Origin: Oscillospiraceae bacterium
GTDB lineage: Bacteria; Bacillota; Clostridia; Oscillospirales; Oscillospiraceae
NCBI GenBank assembly: GCA_021770845.1
Contig: JAETQF010000006.1
Coordinates: 1 to 64,000 of the forward strand
DNA length: 64,000 nt
Direction of reading: 5' to 3'
Positions 6,564 to 14,599 of this stretch are shown here, in pieces. Both the position numbers and the translations under genes were made by a program. Numbering within the stretch: position 1 is the first letter of the stretch; each line of letters begins with the position of its first letter. Under the pieces are notes generated by a model. It made no database searches, was not told the DNA's origin, and saw only the letters and a list, made by a program, of their open reading frames with translations.

Positions 6564-7683
6564 CCCGCTTGTCCTCCTCCTGCTCCGCGGACTTGTCCTC
6601 CTGCTTCTGAGGCTCGTCCTCCTCCCCGGAGGGCCCCACCAGGAACACCCGCCACGCCACGGCCACCGCCACCCCCATGGCCACCAGGAACAGCATGGCT
6701 TTGCCGGCCCCGCCGGCGGTGAGCACCACGGCGGACAGGCCCAGAATGGCGGAGATCACATACAGCACGCCCACCGCCTGCTTTTGGGAGAAGCCCATGT
6801 CGATGAGCCGGTGGTGGACGTGGCCCCGGTCGGGCTGCATGGGGCTCTGCCCGTGGGACACCCGGCGCACCACGGCGAAGCACACGTCGAAGATGGGCAG
6901 GCCCAGCACCAGGAAGGGCACTACAAAGGAGATGAAGGCGTGCTGCTTGAACATCCCGTTCACCGACACTGTGGCCATGATGAAGCCCAAGAAGGTGGAA
7001 CCCGTATCTCCCATAAAGATTTTGGCGGGGTTGAAGTTATAGGGCAGGAAGCCGATGCAGGCCCCCACCAGCGCCGCCATCATCACCTCTACGTCCAGCT
7101 CGCCGACCCGCATGGCGATGATCAGCATGGTGGCCGAGCTGATGGTGGACACGCCGCAGGCCAGCCCGTCCAGTCCGTCGATGAGGTTGACGGCGTTGGT
7201 GATGGCCACGATCCAGATCACCGTGATGGGGTAGGACAGCCAGCCCAGCTCCCACACCTCGTTGGCGCTGAAGATGTTGGGGTTGGACAGCACCTCAATG
7301 CGGTTGCCCGCCAGCACGGCGATGAGGGCGGCCACGATCTGCACCAAGAACTTGGGCTTGGCGGGCAGGGCATACTTGTCGTCCAGCACGCCCAGCACCA
7401 CGATGATCACCGCCCCCAGCAGCATCCCTTTTTTCGCGGCGTCCAGAGGGACGAACACCAGCACCGACACCAGAAAGCCGAAGAAGATGGCCAGCCCGCC
7501 CATGCGGGGGATAGGGTGATCGTGCATCCGGCGGCCGTCCTTGGGTATGTCCACCGCCCCATACTTCACGGACAGCACCTTGACCAGCGGCGTGAACACG
7601 CAGGATATGATCGCCGCCGTCAGCAGCGCCAGCAGCACGTACCAGATGTCCTGCGACGCAAGGATTCTCCCTAAATCATTCAA
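6556..7683 (-). CDS. Undecaprenyl-phosphate GlcNAc-1-phosphate transferase (TagO/WecA family)
   Basis: A 375-residue polytopic membrane enzyme that moves a sugar-1-phosphate from UDP-HexNAc to undecaprenyl phosphate, the first step of wall teichoic acid or surface glycan assembly. About ten hydrophobic segments are visible. Family motifs are DIPKDGRRMHDHPIPRMGG (about residues 45-63), DDKYALPAK (about 101), NAVNLIDGLDGLACG (about 163) and MGDTGSTFLGF (about 225). The tail after residue 350 is highly charged. Initiation is probably TTG at 7683, with AAAGGAG upstream. It lies between trpS and the wecB-like gene. Confidence 0.92.
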   Translation of the reverse strand: MNDLGRILASQDIWYVLLALLTAAIISCVFTPLVKVLSVKYGAVDIPKDGRRMHDHPIPRMGGLAIFFGFLVSVLVFVPLDAAKKGMLLGAVIIVVLGVLDDKYALPAKPKFLVQIVAALIAVLAGNRIEVLSNPNIFSANEVWELGWLSYPITVIWIVAITNAVNLIDGLDGLACGVSTISSATMLIIAMRVGELDVEVMMAALVGACIGFLPYNFNPAKIFMGDTGSTFLGFIMATVSVNGMFKQHAFISFVVPFLVLGLPIFDVCFAVVRRVSHGQSPMQPDRGHVHHRLIDMGFSQKQAVGVLYVISAILGLSAVVLTAGGAGKAMLFLVAMGVAVAVAWRVFLVGPSGEEDEPQKQEDKSAEQEEDKRDG

Positions 7684-7724
7684 GTGATTTCCGCTCCTTT
7701 ACCCAGCGTCTTTCTCTCTCCCGC

Positions 7725-8729
7725 TCAACGGGGTAAAAAGCCCACCTTTTTGTATACCTTCCGCAGGGTCTTGTTGGCGATATACTCCGCCTTCTCCGCC
7801 CCGGCCCGGTAGACGCCCTCCAGGTACGCCTTGTCCGCCAGCAGCCGCTCCGTCTCCTCCCGGATGGGCCGCAGAGTCTCGATCACCGCCTCGCCCACGG
7901 CGGGCTTGAACCTGCCGTAGCCCTGTCCGTCAAACTCCCGCTCGATCTCCTCGTAGCTCTTGCCGGTGGCGGAGGCGTAGATCTGCATCAGGTTGGACAC
8001 CCCGGGCTTGGCCGCCGGGTCATAGCGGACACAGTGCTCGACGTCGCTGTCGGTAATGGCCCGCTTGAACTTCCGGGCGATGTCCTCCGGTTTCTCCATC
8101 AGGAACACGCAGCCCTCGGGCTGGGATTTGCTCATCTTGCTGTCCGGGGTGGACAGGCTCATGATCCGGGCCCCCACCTTGGCGATGTAGGGCTCGGGCA
8201 CCTTCAGCACGTCGCCGTACACGCCGTTGAAGCGGTTGGCGATGTCCCGGCAGATCTCCACGTGCTGCTTTTGATCCTCCCCCACGGGGACAAAATCCGG
8301 CTGATAGAGCAGGATATCCGCCGCCATCAGCACCGGGTAGGTGAACAGCCCCGCGTTGATGTTGTCGGCGTTCCGGGCGGACTTGTCCTTGAACTGGGTC
8401 ATGCGGGACAGCTCGCCGAACATGGCGTAGCAATCCAGCACCCAGGCCAGCTGGCTGTGGGCGGGCACGTGGGACTGGATGAACAGCACGCACTTGTCCG
8501 GATCCAGCCCGCAGGCGATGTAGTTGGCCAGCAGCGTCAGCACCCGGCGGCGCAGCTGGGCCGGATCCTGCCGCACGGTGATGGTGTGCAGATCCGCCAG
8601 GAAGAAATAGCAGTCGTATTCGTCAATCATCTCCGGCCAGTGGCGCAGCGGCCCCAGGTAGTTTCCCAGATGCAGCTCTCCGCTGGGCTGGATGCCGGAG
8701 AGCATCACTTTTTTTTCTTGGTTTTCCAT
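7725..8729 (-). CDS. trpS: Tryptophanyl-tRNA synthetase
   Basis: A 334-residue class I synthetase that charges tRNA-Trp. The HIGH-type signature is in PSGELHLGNYLG (residues 15-26), and KMSKS is intact in DSKMSKSQPEG near 200. The length matches the short bacterial TrpRS. The ribosome-binding site is weak (AAAGG about 12 nt from ATG). No T-box leader is present, because the gene follows rsfS by only 22 nt, so tryptophan-dependent control would have to act elsewhere. Confidence 0.97.
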   Translation of the reverse strand: MENQEKKVMLSGIQPSGELHLGNYLGPLRHWPEMIDEYDCYFFLADLHTITVRQDPAQLRRRVLTLLANYIACGLDPDKCVLFIQSHVPAHSQLAWVLDCYAMFGELSRMTQFKDKSARNADNINAGLFTYPVLMAADILLYQPDFVPVGEDQKQHVEICRDIANRFNGVYGDVLKVPEPYIAKVGARIMSLSTPDSKMSKSQPEGCVFLMEKPEDIARKFKRAITDSDVEHCVRYDPAAKPGVSNLMQIYASATGKSYEEIEREFDGQGYGRFKPAVGEAVIETLRPIREETERLLADKAYLEGVYRAGAEKAEYIANKTLRKVYKKVGFLPR

Positions 8730-8751
8730 ATCAATTCACAACCTTTGCTTC

Positions 8752-9120
8752 TTACTCGGCTTCCGCCGTCAGGTATTGGGACACGTCCACCGGCTTGGCG
8801 TCCGACCACAGCCGCTCCAGGTCGTAGAACGCCCGCCCCTCCTCGGTAAACACGTGCACCACCACCGCGGAATAGTCCAGCAGCGTCCACTGGCCTCCCC
8901 GGTGGCCCTCAATGTGGTGGGGCTCCTCGCCCGCCTGGGACAGGGATTCCTCCACCGCCTCCGCCAGCGCCCGCACTTGGGTGTTGGACGTGCCGGTACA
9001 GATGACAAAATAGTCCGCCAGGGTAGTCTGATCGGCGGTATACAGCACCTTGAGATCCTTGCCCTTCTTGTCGTCCAGCGCCTTCACGGCCACGGCGATG
9101 ATCTCCTTCGGGTTCAGCAT
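8752..9120 (-). CDS. rsfS: Ribosomal silencing factor RsfS
   Basis: A 122-residue RsfS/YbeB protein that binds ribosomal protein uL14 and blocks subunit joining during starvation. Core motifs are KVLYTADQTTLADYFVICTG (about 22-41), TQVRALAEAVEESL (about 45), and the C-terminal WTLLDYSAVVVHVFTEEGRAF followed by YDLERLW. The ATG at 9120 is chosen for AAAGGAGA seven bases upstream rather than an in-frame start ten codons earlier. It sits between the LCP gene and trpS, close to nadD-yqeK, which is its usual neighbourhood. Confidence 0.94.
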   Translation of the reverse strand: MLNPKEIIAVAVKALDDKKGKDLKVLYTADQTTLADYFVICTGTSNTQVRALAEAVEESLSQAGEEPHHIEGHRGGQWTLLDYSAVVVHVFTEEGRAFYDLERLWSDAKPVDVSQYLTAEAE

Positions 9121-9146
9121 ATGATCGTCTCCTTTGATTTGTAAAT

Positions 9147-10568
9147 TCATTCAATCGTTCCATCCTCGCCCTGCGGGCTCCCGCCGCCGGGATCCGTCGC
9201 CGCAGGGGGCGCCGTCTCCGGCGGGGGATCGCTGGCGGGGGGCGGCTCCGTCTCCGCCGGCCTGGTGGGCAGGGGCTCGCTCTCCAGCGGCGGGGTGGGC
9301 TCCGGAGGCTCGCTCTCCGGCGGGGCGGTGGGTTCCGGCGTGTTCACCACCGGGGGGATGCCGGCGCTGGGGTCGGCAAGCACCCCGGTGCTGGAGGACA
9401 GGGTATTGCCGTCGGCGCTCACCCGGATCAGGTCAAGCTGCTTGATGGTGACCTCCTCCACAAAGGGGTTCAGCTTCTCGTTGATGGCCTTCAGCAGCTC
9501 CGTCTGGTTGGGGTATACCTTGCCGTAATGCCTCGCATTCCTGTCGTTGGACGCCCCGTAATACGGCATGGTGAAAAACTCCACATCGTCCACGCCCAGC
9601 CCGCCGAACACCGCCTGGGAGCCGAACCACATGATGTTCTCCACCTGCAAATCGCTCTCCACCCGGCGGCTGAACAGGTCGGCCAGCTGGGTGATCTTCG
9701 CCATGTTCTGGATTTGCAGCGTCTGCTTCAGCACCGCCTTCAGGAAATCGTGCTGGATCTTCAGCCGGGTGATATCGCTGATGGCGTTTCCATCGTTGCT
9801 GTGCCGGAACCGGACGATCTGCATGGCGTCGTCCCCGGTCAGCTTGCGGTAGCCCTTGTCCTGGTGGATGTGCAGATCCTGATAGGGGTCGTCATAGTGC
9901 ATATCCCGGGGGACGTCGAACCAGACGCCGCCGATGGCCTCCACCATCTCGCCCACCAGCTCCCAGTCGATCTTCACGTAGTAGTCCGGGGTGAAGCCCA
10001 CCAGCTCGGACACCTCGCTTTTCAGCGCCTCCACCCCCTGGGCGGGCTCCTTGTAGGAGCTGTACACGGCGTTCAGGCTCTTGTTCCACCGGCGCACGTT
10101 GATCAGCGTGTCCCGGGGCAGGGACATGACGGCGGCCCGCTGGTTGGCCACGTCATAGGTCGCCACCATCATGGTATCCGTCAGGCCGGAGGCCACGTCC
10201 GCGCCAAACACCAGGAAGGTGTAGATGCTGCCGCTCTTGCGATCCCCGCCCACCTTGGGCTGGACGGCGTCGATGTCCAGCGTGGGCCCGGGGGTTTCCC
10301 CGGGCTGGAGGGAGGCGGCGGGATCCCCGGAGTTCACCGGCCCCGGCGGAAGGGAGGGCTTTTTGAACCAGCGGTTATACAGCAGCAGTGCCGCCGCCGC
10401 GATCACCATCACCGCCGCCAGCACGATCATGACGATCATGATCCGCCGCTCCCGCCGGCGCTTGGCCTCCTCCGGGCCTAGCGGGGGCTTGGCCCCGTGC
10501 TCCAGCCGCTTGCCCGGCCCGGACGGATCCGGAGCCGCGCCGTTGGGCCTGTTGCCGTAGTCGCTCAT
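9147..10568 (-). CDS. LytR-CpsA-Psr (LCP) family wall-polymer ligase
   Basis: A 473-residue protein with a cytosolic charged N-terminus, one membrane anchor at about residues 40-65, and an extracellular LCP domain (about 110-375). It also has a long Pro/Glu/Ser-rich tail (about 405-473) that is probably disordered or wall-spanning. LCP motifs include SLPRDTLINV, IGGVWFDVPRDMHY, and RFRHSNDGNAISDITRLKIQ with its catalytic-type arginines. These enzymes transfer teichoic acid or glycans from undecaprenyl carriers to peptidoglycan. This fits the tagO-like and wecB-like genes downstream. Starts behind AAAGGGA, three bases after nadD-yqeK. Confidence 0.93.
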   Translation of the reverse strand: MSDYGNRPNGAAPDPSGPGKRLEHGAKPPLGPEEAKRRRERRIMIVMIVLAAVMVIAAAALLLYNRWFKKPSLPPGPVNSGDPAASLQPGETPGPTLDIDAVQPKVGGDRKSGSIYTFLVFGADVASGLTDTMMVATYDVANQRAAVMSLPRDTLINVRRWNKSLNAVYSSYKEPAQGVEALKSEVSELVGFTPDYYVKIDWELVGEMVEAIGGVWFDVPRDMHYDDPYQDLHIHQDKGYRKLTGDDAMQIVRFRHSNDGNAISDITRLKIQHDFLKAVLKQTLQIQNMAKITQLADLFSRRVESDLQVENIMWFGSQAVFGGLGVDDVEFFTMPYYGASNDRNARHYGKVYPNQTELLKAINEKLNPFVEEVTIKQLDLIRVSADGNTLSSSTGVLADPSAGIPPVVNTPEPTAPPESEPPEPTPPLESEPLPTRPAETEPPPASDPPPETAPPAATDPGGGSPQGEDGTIE

Positions 10569-10571
10569 GCT

Positions 10572-11762
10572 TCAAGTCCCTTTCCGATAAAATTCATAGG
10601 CCCCCAGGGTGTCGTGGTGGAGCTCCTTGCCCCGCTGAACCATCTCCTGCATGGACAGCGACGCGCCCATACCCACCGCCCCGTCCAGGTCGCTGTAGGC
10701 CAGCCGGCGCAGCTCGCCCACCTCCGGGAAGTCCCGGTTGGGCTCCATATAGTCGGCGATGTACAGCAGCTTCTCCTCCAGGCTCATGCCCGCCCGGGCG
10801 GTGGTGTGGTAGAGGATGGCGTCATAGATGTCGTCCTGCCCGAAGATATGCTTTGCCAGCGCCGCGCCGCTCTTGGCGTGGAGCAGCTTGTCGGTGGCCC
10901 GCTCCAGCGGCTCCAGGGCGATCCCGTATTGGTCGCAGATGGCCAGATGCTCCTCGTGGCTGAGGTATTTGGTGCAGTCGTGGAGGATGGCCGCCCGGCG
11001 CATCCGATCCTCGTCCGCCCCCCAGCGGCGGGCCAGCCGCGCCGCCTCCTCCTCGCAGCCCCGGATGTGGGCCAGCCGCTTGGCGTACACCATGGAGTAG
11101 GACACGCAGCGCAGATCCTCCAGGGTGAGGCGCTTCAGATCGGCGTTTGTCCCATATAGTTTTTCCCGCAAAATGTAGCCGTACACCGCTTCCGGCAAAA
11201 ATTCCCGGCCCGCCCCCGCGGCCAGCTCTGCCCGCAGCCGGGTGGACGAGATATCCACCAGTCCGGGGATGGAGATGGTGGTAACCCTGGCCCCGTAGGT
11301 TTTGGACAGATAGTCCCGCTGGGGGGCGAACACCGCCTCGCTGTCCGCCTCGCTTCTGCCGAAGGCGCACACCCCGGCCATGGCGAGGATCCGATCCGGC
11401 TCATGCCACTGGTGGAGGGTGAGGAACATATCCGTCCCCATCAGCAGCCACAGCTCCCCATCGGGCCAGCGCCGGGCGGCCTCCTTCAGGGTGTCGGCGG
11501 TGTAGCTCTTGCCCTCCCGGTGGAGCTCCGCGTCCCAGACCTCCGTCACCTCCGGCAGCAGAAGCTGGTCGGCGGCGATCCGCGTCATGGCGAACCGCTG
11601 CGGCCCTGTGGGGCTGCCGGCGGGCAGCTCCTTGTGGGGGGGCAGGCCCGCGGGCACAAAAACCAGCTTATCCAGCCCCAGCGCCGCCGCGGCGGCCCGG
11701 GCCGCCGCCAGGTGCCCCAGATGGGGGGGATTGAAGCTGCCGCCATAGATGCCGATTTTCAT
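10572..11762 (-). CDS. nadD: NadD-YqeK fusion: nicotinate-nucleotide adenylyltransferase plus HD hydrolase
   Basis: A 396-residue fusion. Residues 1-200 are NadD, making NaAD from NaMN and ATP: GGSFNPPHLGHL near residue 6 and ISSTRLR near 175. Residues 210-396 are a YqeK-type HD domain, with the HD pair in AAILHDCTKYLSHEEH near 262 and a second histidine cluster AILYHTTAR near 318. In Bacillus nadD and yqeK are separate adjacent genes, and YqeK hydrolyses diadenosine tetraphosphate. Fusion in one frame is supported by uninterrupted coding. The ATG at 11762 has GAGAGGGTGG upstream. Confidence 0.95.
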   Translation of the reverse strand: MKIGIYGGSFNPPHLGHLAAARAAAAALGLDKLVFVPAGLPPHKELPAGSPTGPQRFAMTRIAADQLLLPEVTEVWDAELHREGKSYTADTLKEAARRWPDGELWLLMGTDMFLTLHQWHEPDRILAMAGVCAFGRSEADSEAVFAPQRDYLSKTYGARVTTISIPGLVDISSTRLRAELAAGAGREFLPEAVYGYILREKLYGTNADLKRLTLEDLRCVSYSMVYAKRLAHIRGCEEEAARLARRWGADEDRMRRAAILHDCTKYLSHEEHLAICDQYGIALEPLERATDKLLHAKSGAALAKHIFGQDDIYDAILYHTTARAGMSLEEKLLYIADYMEPNRDFPEVGELRRLAYSDLDGAVGMGASLSMQEMVQRGKELHHDTLGAYEFYRKGT

Positions 11763-11794
11763 GGGAACCACCCTCTCTAAAGATTTGGGTACGC

Positions 11795-12100
11795 CTATTT
11801 TACCAGCTTGATTCGCTTTTCCCTGGGCTTGCCGTGGGTCTCCCGATAGAGCACGAATTTGGTGCCGATGACCTGCACCACCTCGCTCCGGGTGGCGCGG
11901 GCCAGCTCCTCCGCCCCCTCCCGGGGGGACAGGGGGCTGTTTTCCAGCACCTTGCCCTTGATCAGCTCCCGGGCCTCCAGGGCGTCGTCCGCCTGCTTGA
12001 TGAGGTTTTCGCCCACGCCGTCCTTGCCGATGTGGACAATGGTGTCGATGTCATTGGCCAGCCCCCTCAGCTGTGCCCGCTGCTTGCCGGTCAATCCCAT
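11795..12100 (-). CDS. yhbY: YhbY-type CRM RNA-binding protein
   Basis: A 101-residue CRM-domain protein associated with ribosome assembly. It begins with the family pattern LTGKQRAQLRGLAND. It contains the GxxG-like GKDGVGENLI loop, then ARELIKGKV and ATRSEVVQVIGTKFVLYRE. Basic KPREKRIKL end. The start overlaps the end of the upstream zinc-ribbon gene by 10 nt. Gene order with nadD-yqeK and rsfS downstream is the conserved Firmicutes arrangement (yqeI in Bacillus). Confidence 0.94.
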   Translation of the reverse strand: MGLTGKQRAQLRGLANDIDTIVHIGKDGVGENLIKQADDALEARELIKGKVLENSPLSPREGAEELARATRSEVVQVIGTKFVLYRETHGKPREKRIKLVK

Positions 12101-12423
12101 GGGTCATTCCTCCTGGTGTTGTTCCGCTTTTGCTCAGCGGACTCCCGCTGGGCCGCCTGCTCGCCTTCCAGCGCGCTCATCTGCTTCTCCCACTTCTCCC
12201 AGTATTCCTTGCCGCCGGAGCGTACGAATTCCTCCGAATTCACCCAGCTCTCCAGATAGCCGCAGGCGCAGCACAGATAGCGGTTTACCGGCACGAAATA
12301 CTGAGGCTTGCTGGACAGCAGGCCCTTGATCCGCACCCGGGGATCCGAACCATCGTTCAGGTTTCCCCGCATCACAACAATTTCCCGTCCGCCGCACTTG
12401 GGGCAGACCCCTGTGTGTTTCAT
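12091..12423 (-). CDS. Small zinc-ribbon protein (110 aa), first of three in this train
   Basis: The N-terminal CPKCGGR (residues 7-13) and a second pair CCACGYLES near 52 form a four-Cys zinc ribbon. Between them is a beta-rich segment with SSKPQYFVPVNRYL. The C-terminal half is helical and charged and ends in NDPWD. Function unknown; it resembles uncharacterised zinc-ribbon proteins of Clostridia. It overlaps yhbY by 10 nt and follows rdgB by about 28 nt. A similar DPW ending is found in the zinc-ribbon gene at 13044. Confidence 0.85.
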   Translation of the reverse strand: MKHTGVCPKCGGREIVVMRGNLNDGSDPRVRIKGLLSSKPQYFVPVNRYLCCACGYLESWVNSEEFVRSGGKEYWEKWEKQMSALEGEQAAQRESAEQKRNNTRRNDPWD

Positions 12424-12451
12424 CTACGGCACTCCTTTCCGTCGAATCCTG

Positions 12452-13039
12452 TCACTTCAGGTATTCCTCCAGCTTCTTCTGGAACGCCGCCAGCGCCAGC
12501 CCCCGGTGGGAGATGGCGTTCTTCTCCTCGGGGGAGAGCTGGGCGAAGGTCTTTTTCAGCTTGGGCAGGAAGAACACCGGGTCGTACCCGAAGCCGCCCT
12601 CCCCCATGGGGGCGAAGGCGATGGTGCCGGGGCACTCCCCCCGGGCGGTGAGCACGTCTCCGCCGGGGAAGCAGCAGGTGATCACCGACACGAATTTGGC
12701 CGTCCGGGCCGCCCCCCGGGGCATATTGGCCAGCAGCATCCGGTAGCGCCCCGCGTCGTCCAGCCCCTCGCCGCCGTACCGGGCGGAGTACACGCCGGGA
12801 GCGCCGTTCAGCGCGTCCACGCACAGCCCGGAGTCGTCCGCGATGGCGGGCAGGCCGCTGGCCTCCATCACCGCCTTGGCCTTCAGCAGGGAGTTCTCCT
12901 CGAAGGTGGTTCCCGTCTCCTCCACGTCGATGTCGATGCCCACGTCCGCCTGAAGGCACACCTCCACCCCCATGCCGGACAGGATCTCGTTCATTTCCTT
13001 CAGCTTTTTCTGATTTTTGCTCGCCAGTACCAGTTTCAT
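12452..13039 (-). CDS. rdgB: XTP/dITP pyrophosphatase (RdgB/HAM1 family)
   Basis: A 195-residue nucleoside-triphosphate pyrophosphatase that removes non-canonical purine nucleotides such as XTP and ITP. Motifs present: LASKNQKKLKEMNEIL at the N-terminus, EENSLLKAKAV near 55, ADDSGLCVDALNGAPGVYSA near 70, and FGYDPVFFLP near 148. The SHRG segment lies near 175. MKLVLASKN at 13039 is taken as start because the usual family start is there and the upstream zinc-ribbon gene ends at 13044. The ribosome-binding site is GGGAG, about 10 nt away. Confidence 0.95.
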   Translation of the reverse strand: MKLVLASKNQKKLKEMNEILSGMGVEVCLQADVGIDIDVEETGTTFEENSLLKAKAVMEASGLPAIADDSGLCVDALNGAPGVYSARYGGEGLDDAGRYRMLLANMPRGAARTAKFVSVITCCFPGGDVLTARGECPGTIAFAPMGEGGFGYDPVFFLPKLKKTFAQLSPEEKNAISHRGLALAAFQKKLEEYLK

Positions 13040-13043
13040 TTTT

Positions 13044-13376
13044 CTACAACTCCCACGGGTCTTTTGACCCAAATTCTTTCTTTTTCTTCTGCTCCTTTGT
13101 CTGGCTGCGCTGGGCTTCCCACCGCCTCTGCACCGTTCCGATTTTTTCCGACGCGGTATCTATTTTCTGCTGTACCGCTCCCATAAATCCGGCGTTCTCC
13201 GGCACGGGCAGAACGATCTGACGGCAGTCCGGGCAGTAAAACGACTTTGGCGCTCTCCCCAGCAGGCCGGTGGACAGGGGGATCCCCTCCCAGGCGTCCC
13301 GGCCATCCTCCACCCATTTAAACCCGCCGGAGATAACGCCCTCCTTCATTTCCTTTCCGCATAACGGACAATCCAT
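13044..13376 (-). CDS. Small zinc-ribbon protein (110 aa), second of three
   Basis: CPLCGKEMKEGV at residues 3-14 and FYCPDCRQIVLP near 46 give a four-Cys zinc ribbon that may match the DUF6487-type family. A hydrophobic-poor, highly basic and glutamine-rich tail follows, ending KDPWEL. It is placed between ftsY and rdgB (15 nt and 4 nt spacing), clearly in the same transcript. No catalytic motif is seen. Confidence 0.85.
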   Translation of the reverse strand: MDCPLCGKEMKEGVISGGFKWVEDGRDAWEGIPLSTGLLGRAPKSFYCPDCRQIVLPVPENAGFMGAVQQKIDTASEKIGTVQRRWEAQRSQTKEQKKKKEFGSKDPWEL

Positions 13377-13391
13377 CGTTCCATTCTCCCC

Positions 13392-14258
13392 TTACAGCAG
13401 CGCCTGGGTGAATTCCGCGGCGTCGAAGGGCTGGAGGTCGTCCACGCCCTCGCCCACCCCGGCGAATTTGACGGGCACGCCCAATTCCTTCGCGATGGCA
13501 ATGACAATGCCCCCCTTGGCGGTGCCGTCCAGCTTGGTAAGGACAATGCCGGACACCCCCGCCGCCTTGGAGAACTCCTTGGCCTGGATCAGCCCGTTCT
13601 GCCCGGTGGTGGCGTCCAGCACCAGCAGGGTCTCCCGGCTGGAGCTGGGGCACTCCCGGTCGATGACCCGGGAGATCTTGTTCAGCTCGTTCATCAGGTT
13701 GGCCTTGTTTTGCAGCCGTCCGGCGGTGTCCACCAGCACCACGTCCGCGTGCCGGGCCTTGGCGGCGGACAGCGCGTCGTACACCACGGCGGCGGGGTCG
13801 GCCCCCTCGTGCTGCTTGATGATGTCCACCCCGGCCCGGTCGGCCCAGATGGTGAGCTGCTCGGCGGCGGCGGCCCGGAAGGTGTCCCCGGCGCACAGCA
13901 GCACCTTTTTGCCCTCCCGCTTCCACCGGGCGGCCAGCTTGCCGATGGAGGTGGTTTTGCCCACCCCGTTCACCCCGATGAACAGCACGATGGCGGGGGT
14001 GCTGGACAGATCCACCGACAGATCGCCGGTGGTGAGGTATTCCGCTAAAATGTCCCGCATACACTGGCGGGCGCCCTCAATGTCCTTGATCTTCTCCGCC
14101 TTGCAGCGGCGTTTCAGCTCCTCCACCGCCTCCAGGGTGGTCTCGGCGCCTAAATCGGCCATCACCAGGGACTCCTCCAGCTCCTCGTAGAAGTCGTCGT
14201 CCAGCTGGGAGAAACCGTTGAAAATCCCTATCTTTTTAATCTTATCAAAAAAGCCCAT
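13392..14258 (-). CDS. ftsY: Signal recognition particle receptor FtsY
   Basis: A 288-residue SRP GTPase that docks ribosome-nascent-chain complexes at the membrane. N and G domains are complete: GVNGVGKTTSIGKLA (P-loop, about 93), DTFRAAAAEQL (about 125), DTAGRLQNKANLMNEL (about 176), TKLDGTAKGG (about 235) and a C-terminal GVGEGVDDLQPFD. There is no acidic A domain; the N-terminus MGFFDKIKKIG is a short amphipathic helix, as in many Firmicutes. It lies downstream of smc, the classic smc-ftsY pairing, with a zinc-ribbon gene in between. Confidence 0.97.
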   Translation of the reverse strand: MGFFDKIKKIGIFNGFSQLDDDFYEELEESLVMADLGAETTLEAVEELKRRCKAEKIKDIEGARQCMRDILAEYLTTGDLSVDLSSTPAIVLFIGVNGVGKTTSIGKLAARWKREGKKVLLCAGDTFRAAAAEQLTIWADRAGVDIIKQHEGADPAAVVYDALSAAKARHADVVLVDTAGRLQNKANLMNELNKISRVIDRECPSSSRETLLVLDATTGQNGLIQAKEFSKAAGVSGIVLTKLDGTAKGGIVIAIAKELGVPVKFAGVGEGVDDLQPFDAAEFTQALL

Positions 14259-14275
14259 TTAAATCTTCCTCTATT

Positions 14276-14584
14276 TTATGAATAATTCGGATTCTTCAGG
14301 CCGCAACCGGGACATTTGGGATCGTCCAGGTCGTGCTTCGTCCCGCACTTGCAGCAGATCACCTGGGGCATATGCCCCTCCTCCCGCCAGGTCTCGGAGC
14401 TGCCTTGACGGTAGAACTCAATCTTTCCGCAGGCAGGGCACGCCCAGATCTCCACCTCCAGGGAACCGGACAACAGGTTGGACAGGTGCCCCAGGACAAC
14501 GCCCGCCTGCCCAAGCTGGATCTGCTCCTCACCCAAAAAGTCCATCTCCGCGCCGCAGCTGGCGCACTTCCTGATCTTGCTCAT
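14276..14584 (-). CDS. Zinc-ribbon protein with two Cys clusters (102 aa), third of three
   Basis: Cys pairs CASCGAE (residues 7-13), CPACGK (about 50), CCKCGTKHD (about 77) and CPGCGL (about 90) make two four-Cys sites. The last pair is a DZANK-like ribbon ending KNPNYS. The middle is glycine- and leucine-rich. Between smc (15 nt) and ftsY (17 nt). Function unknown. It differs from the other two by having a double ribbon. Confidence 0.85.
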   Translation of the reverse strand: MSKIRKCASCGAEMDFLGEEQIQLGQAGVVLGHLSNLLSGSLEVEIWACPACGKIEFYRQGSSETWREEGHMPQVICCKCGTKHDLDDPKCPGCGLKNPNYS

Positions 14585-14599
14585 AGGATGATCTCTCCT

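Noticed and set aside
8730-8751. T-box upstream of trpS
   Set aside because: Only 22 nt separate it from rsfS; no T-box core sequence is present.
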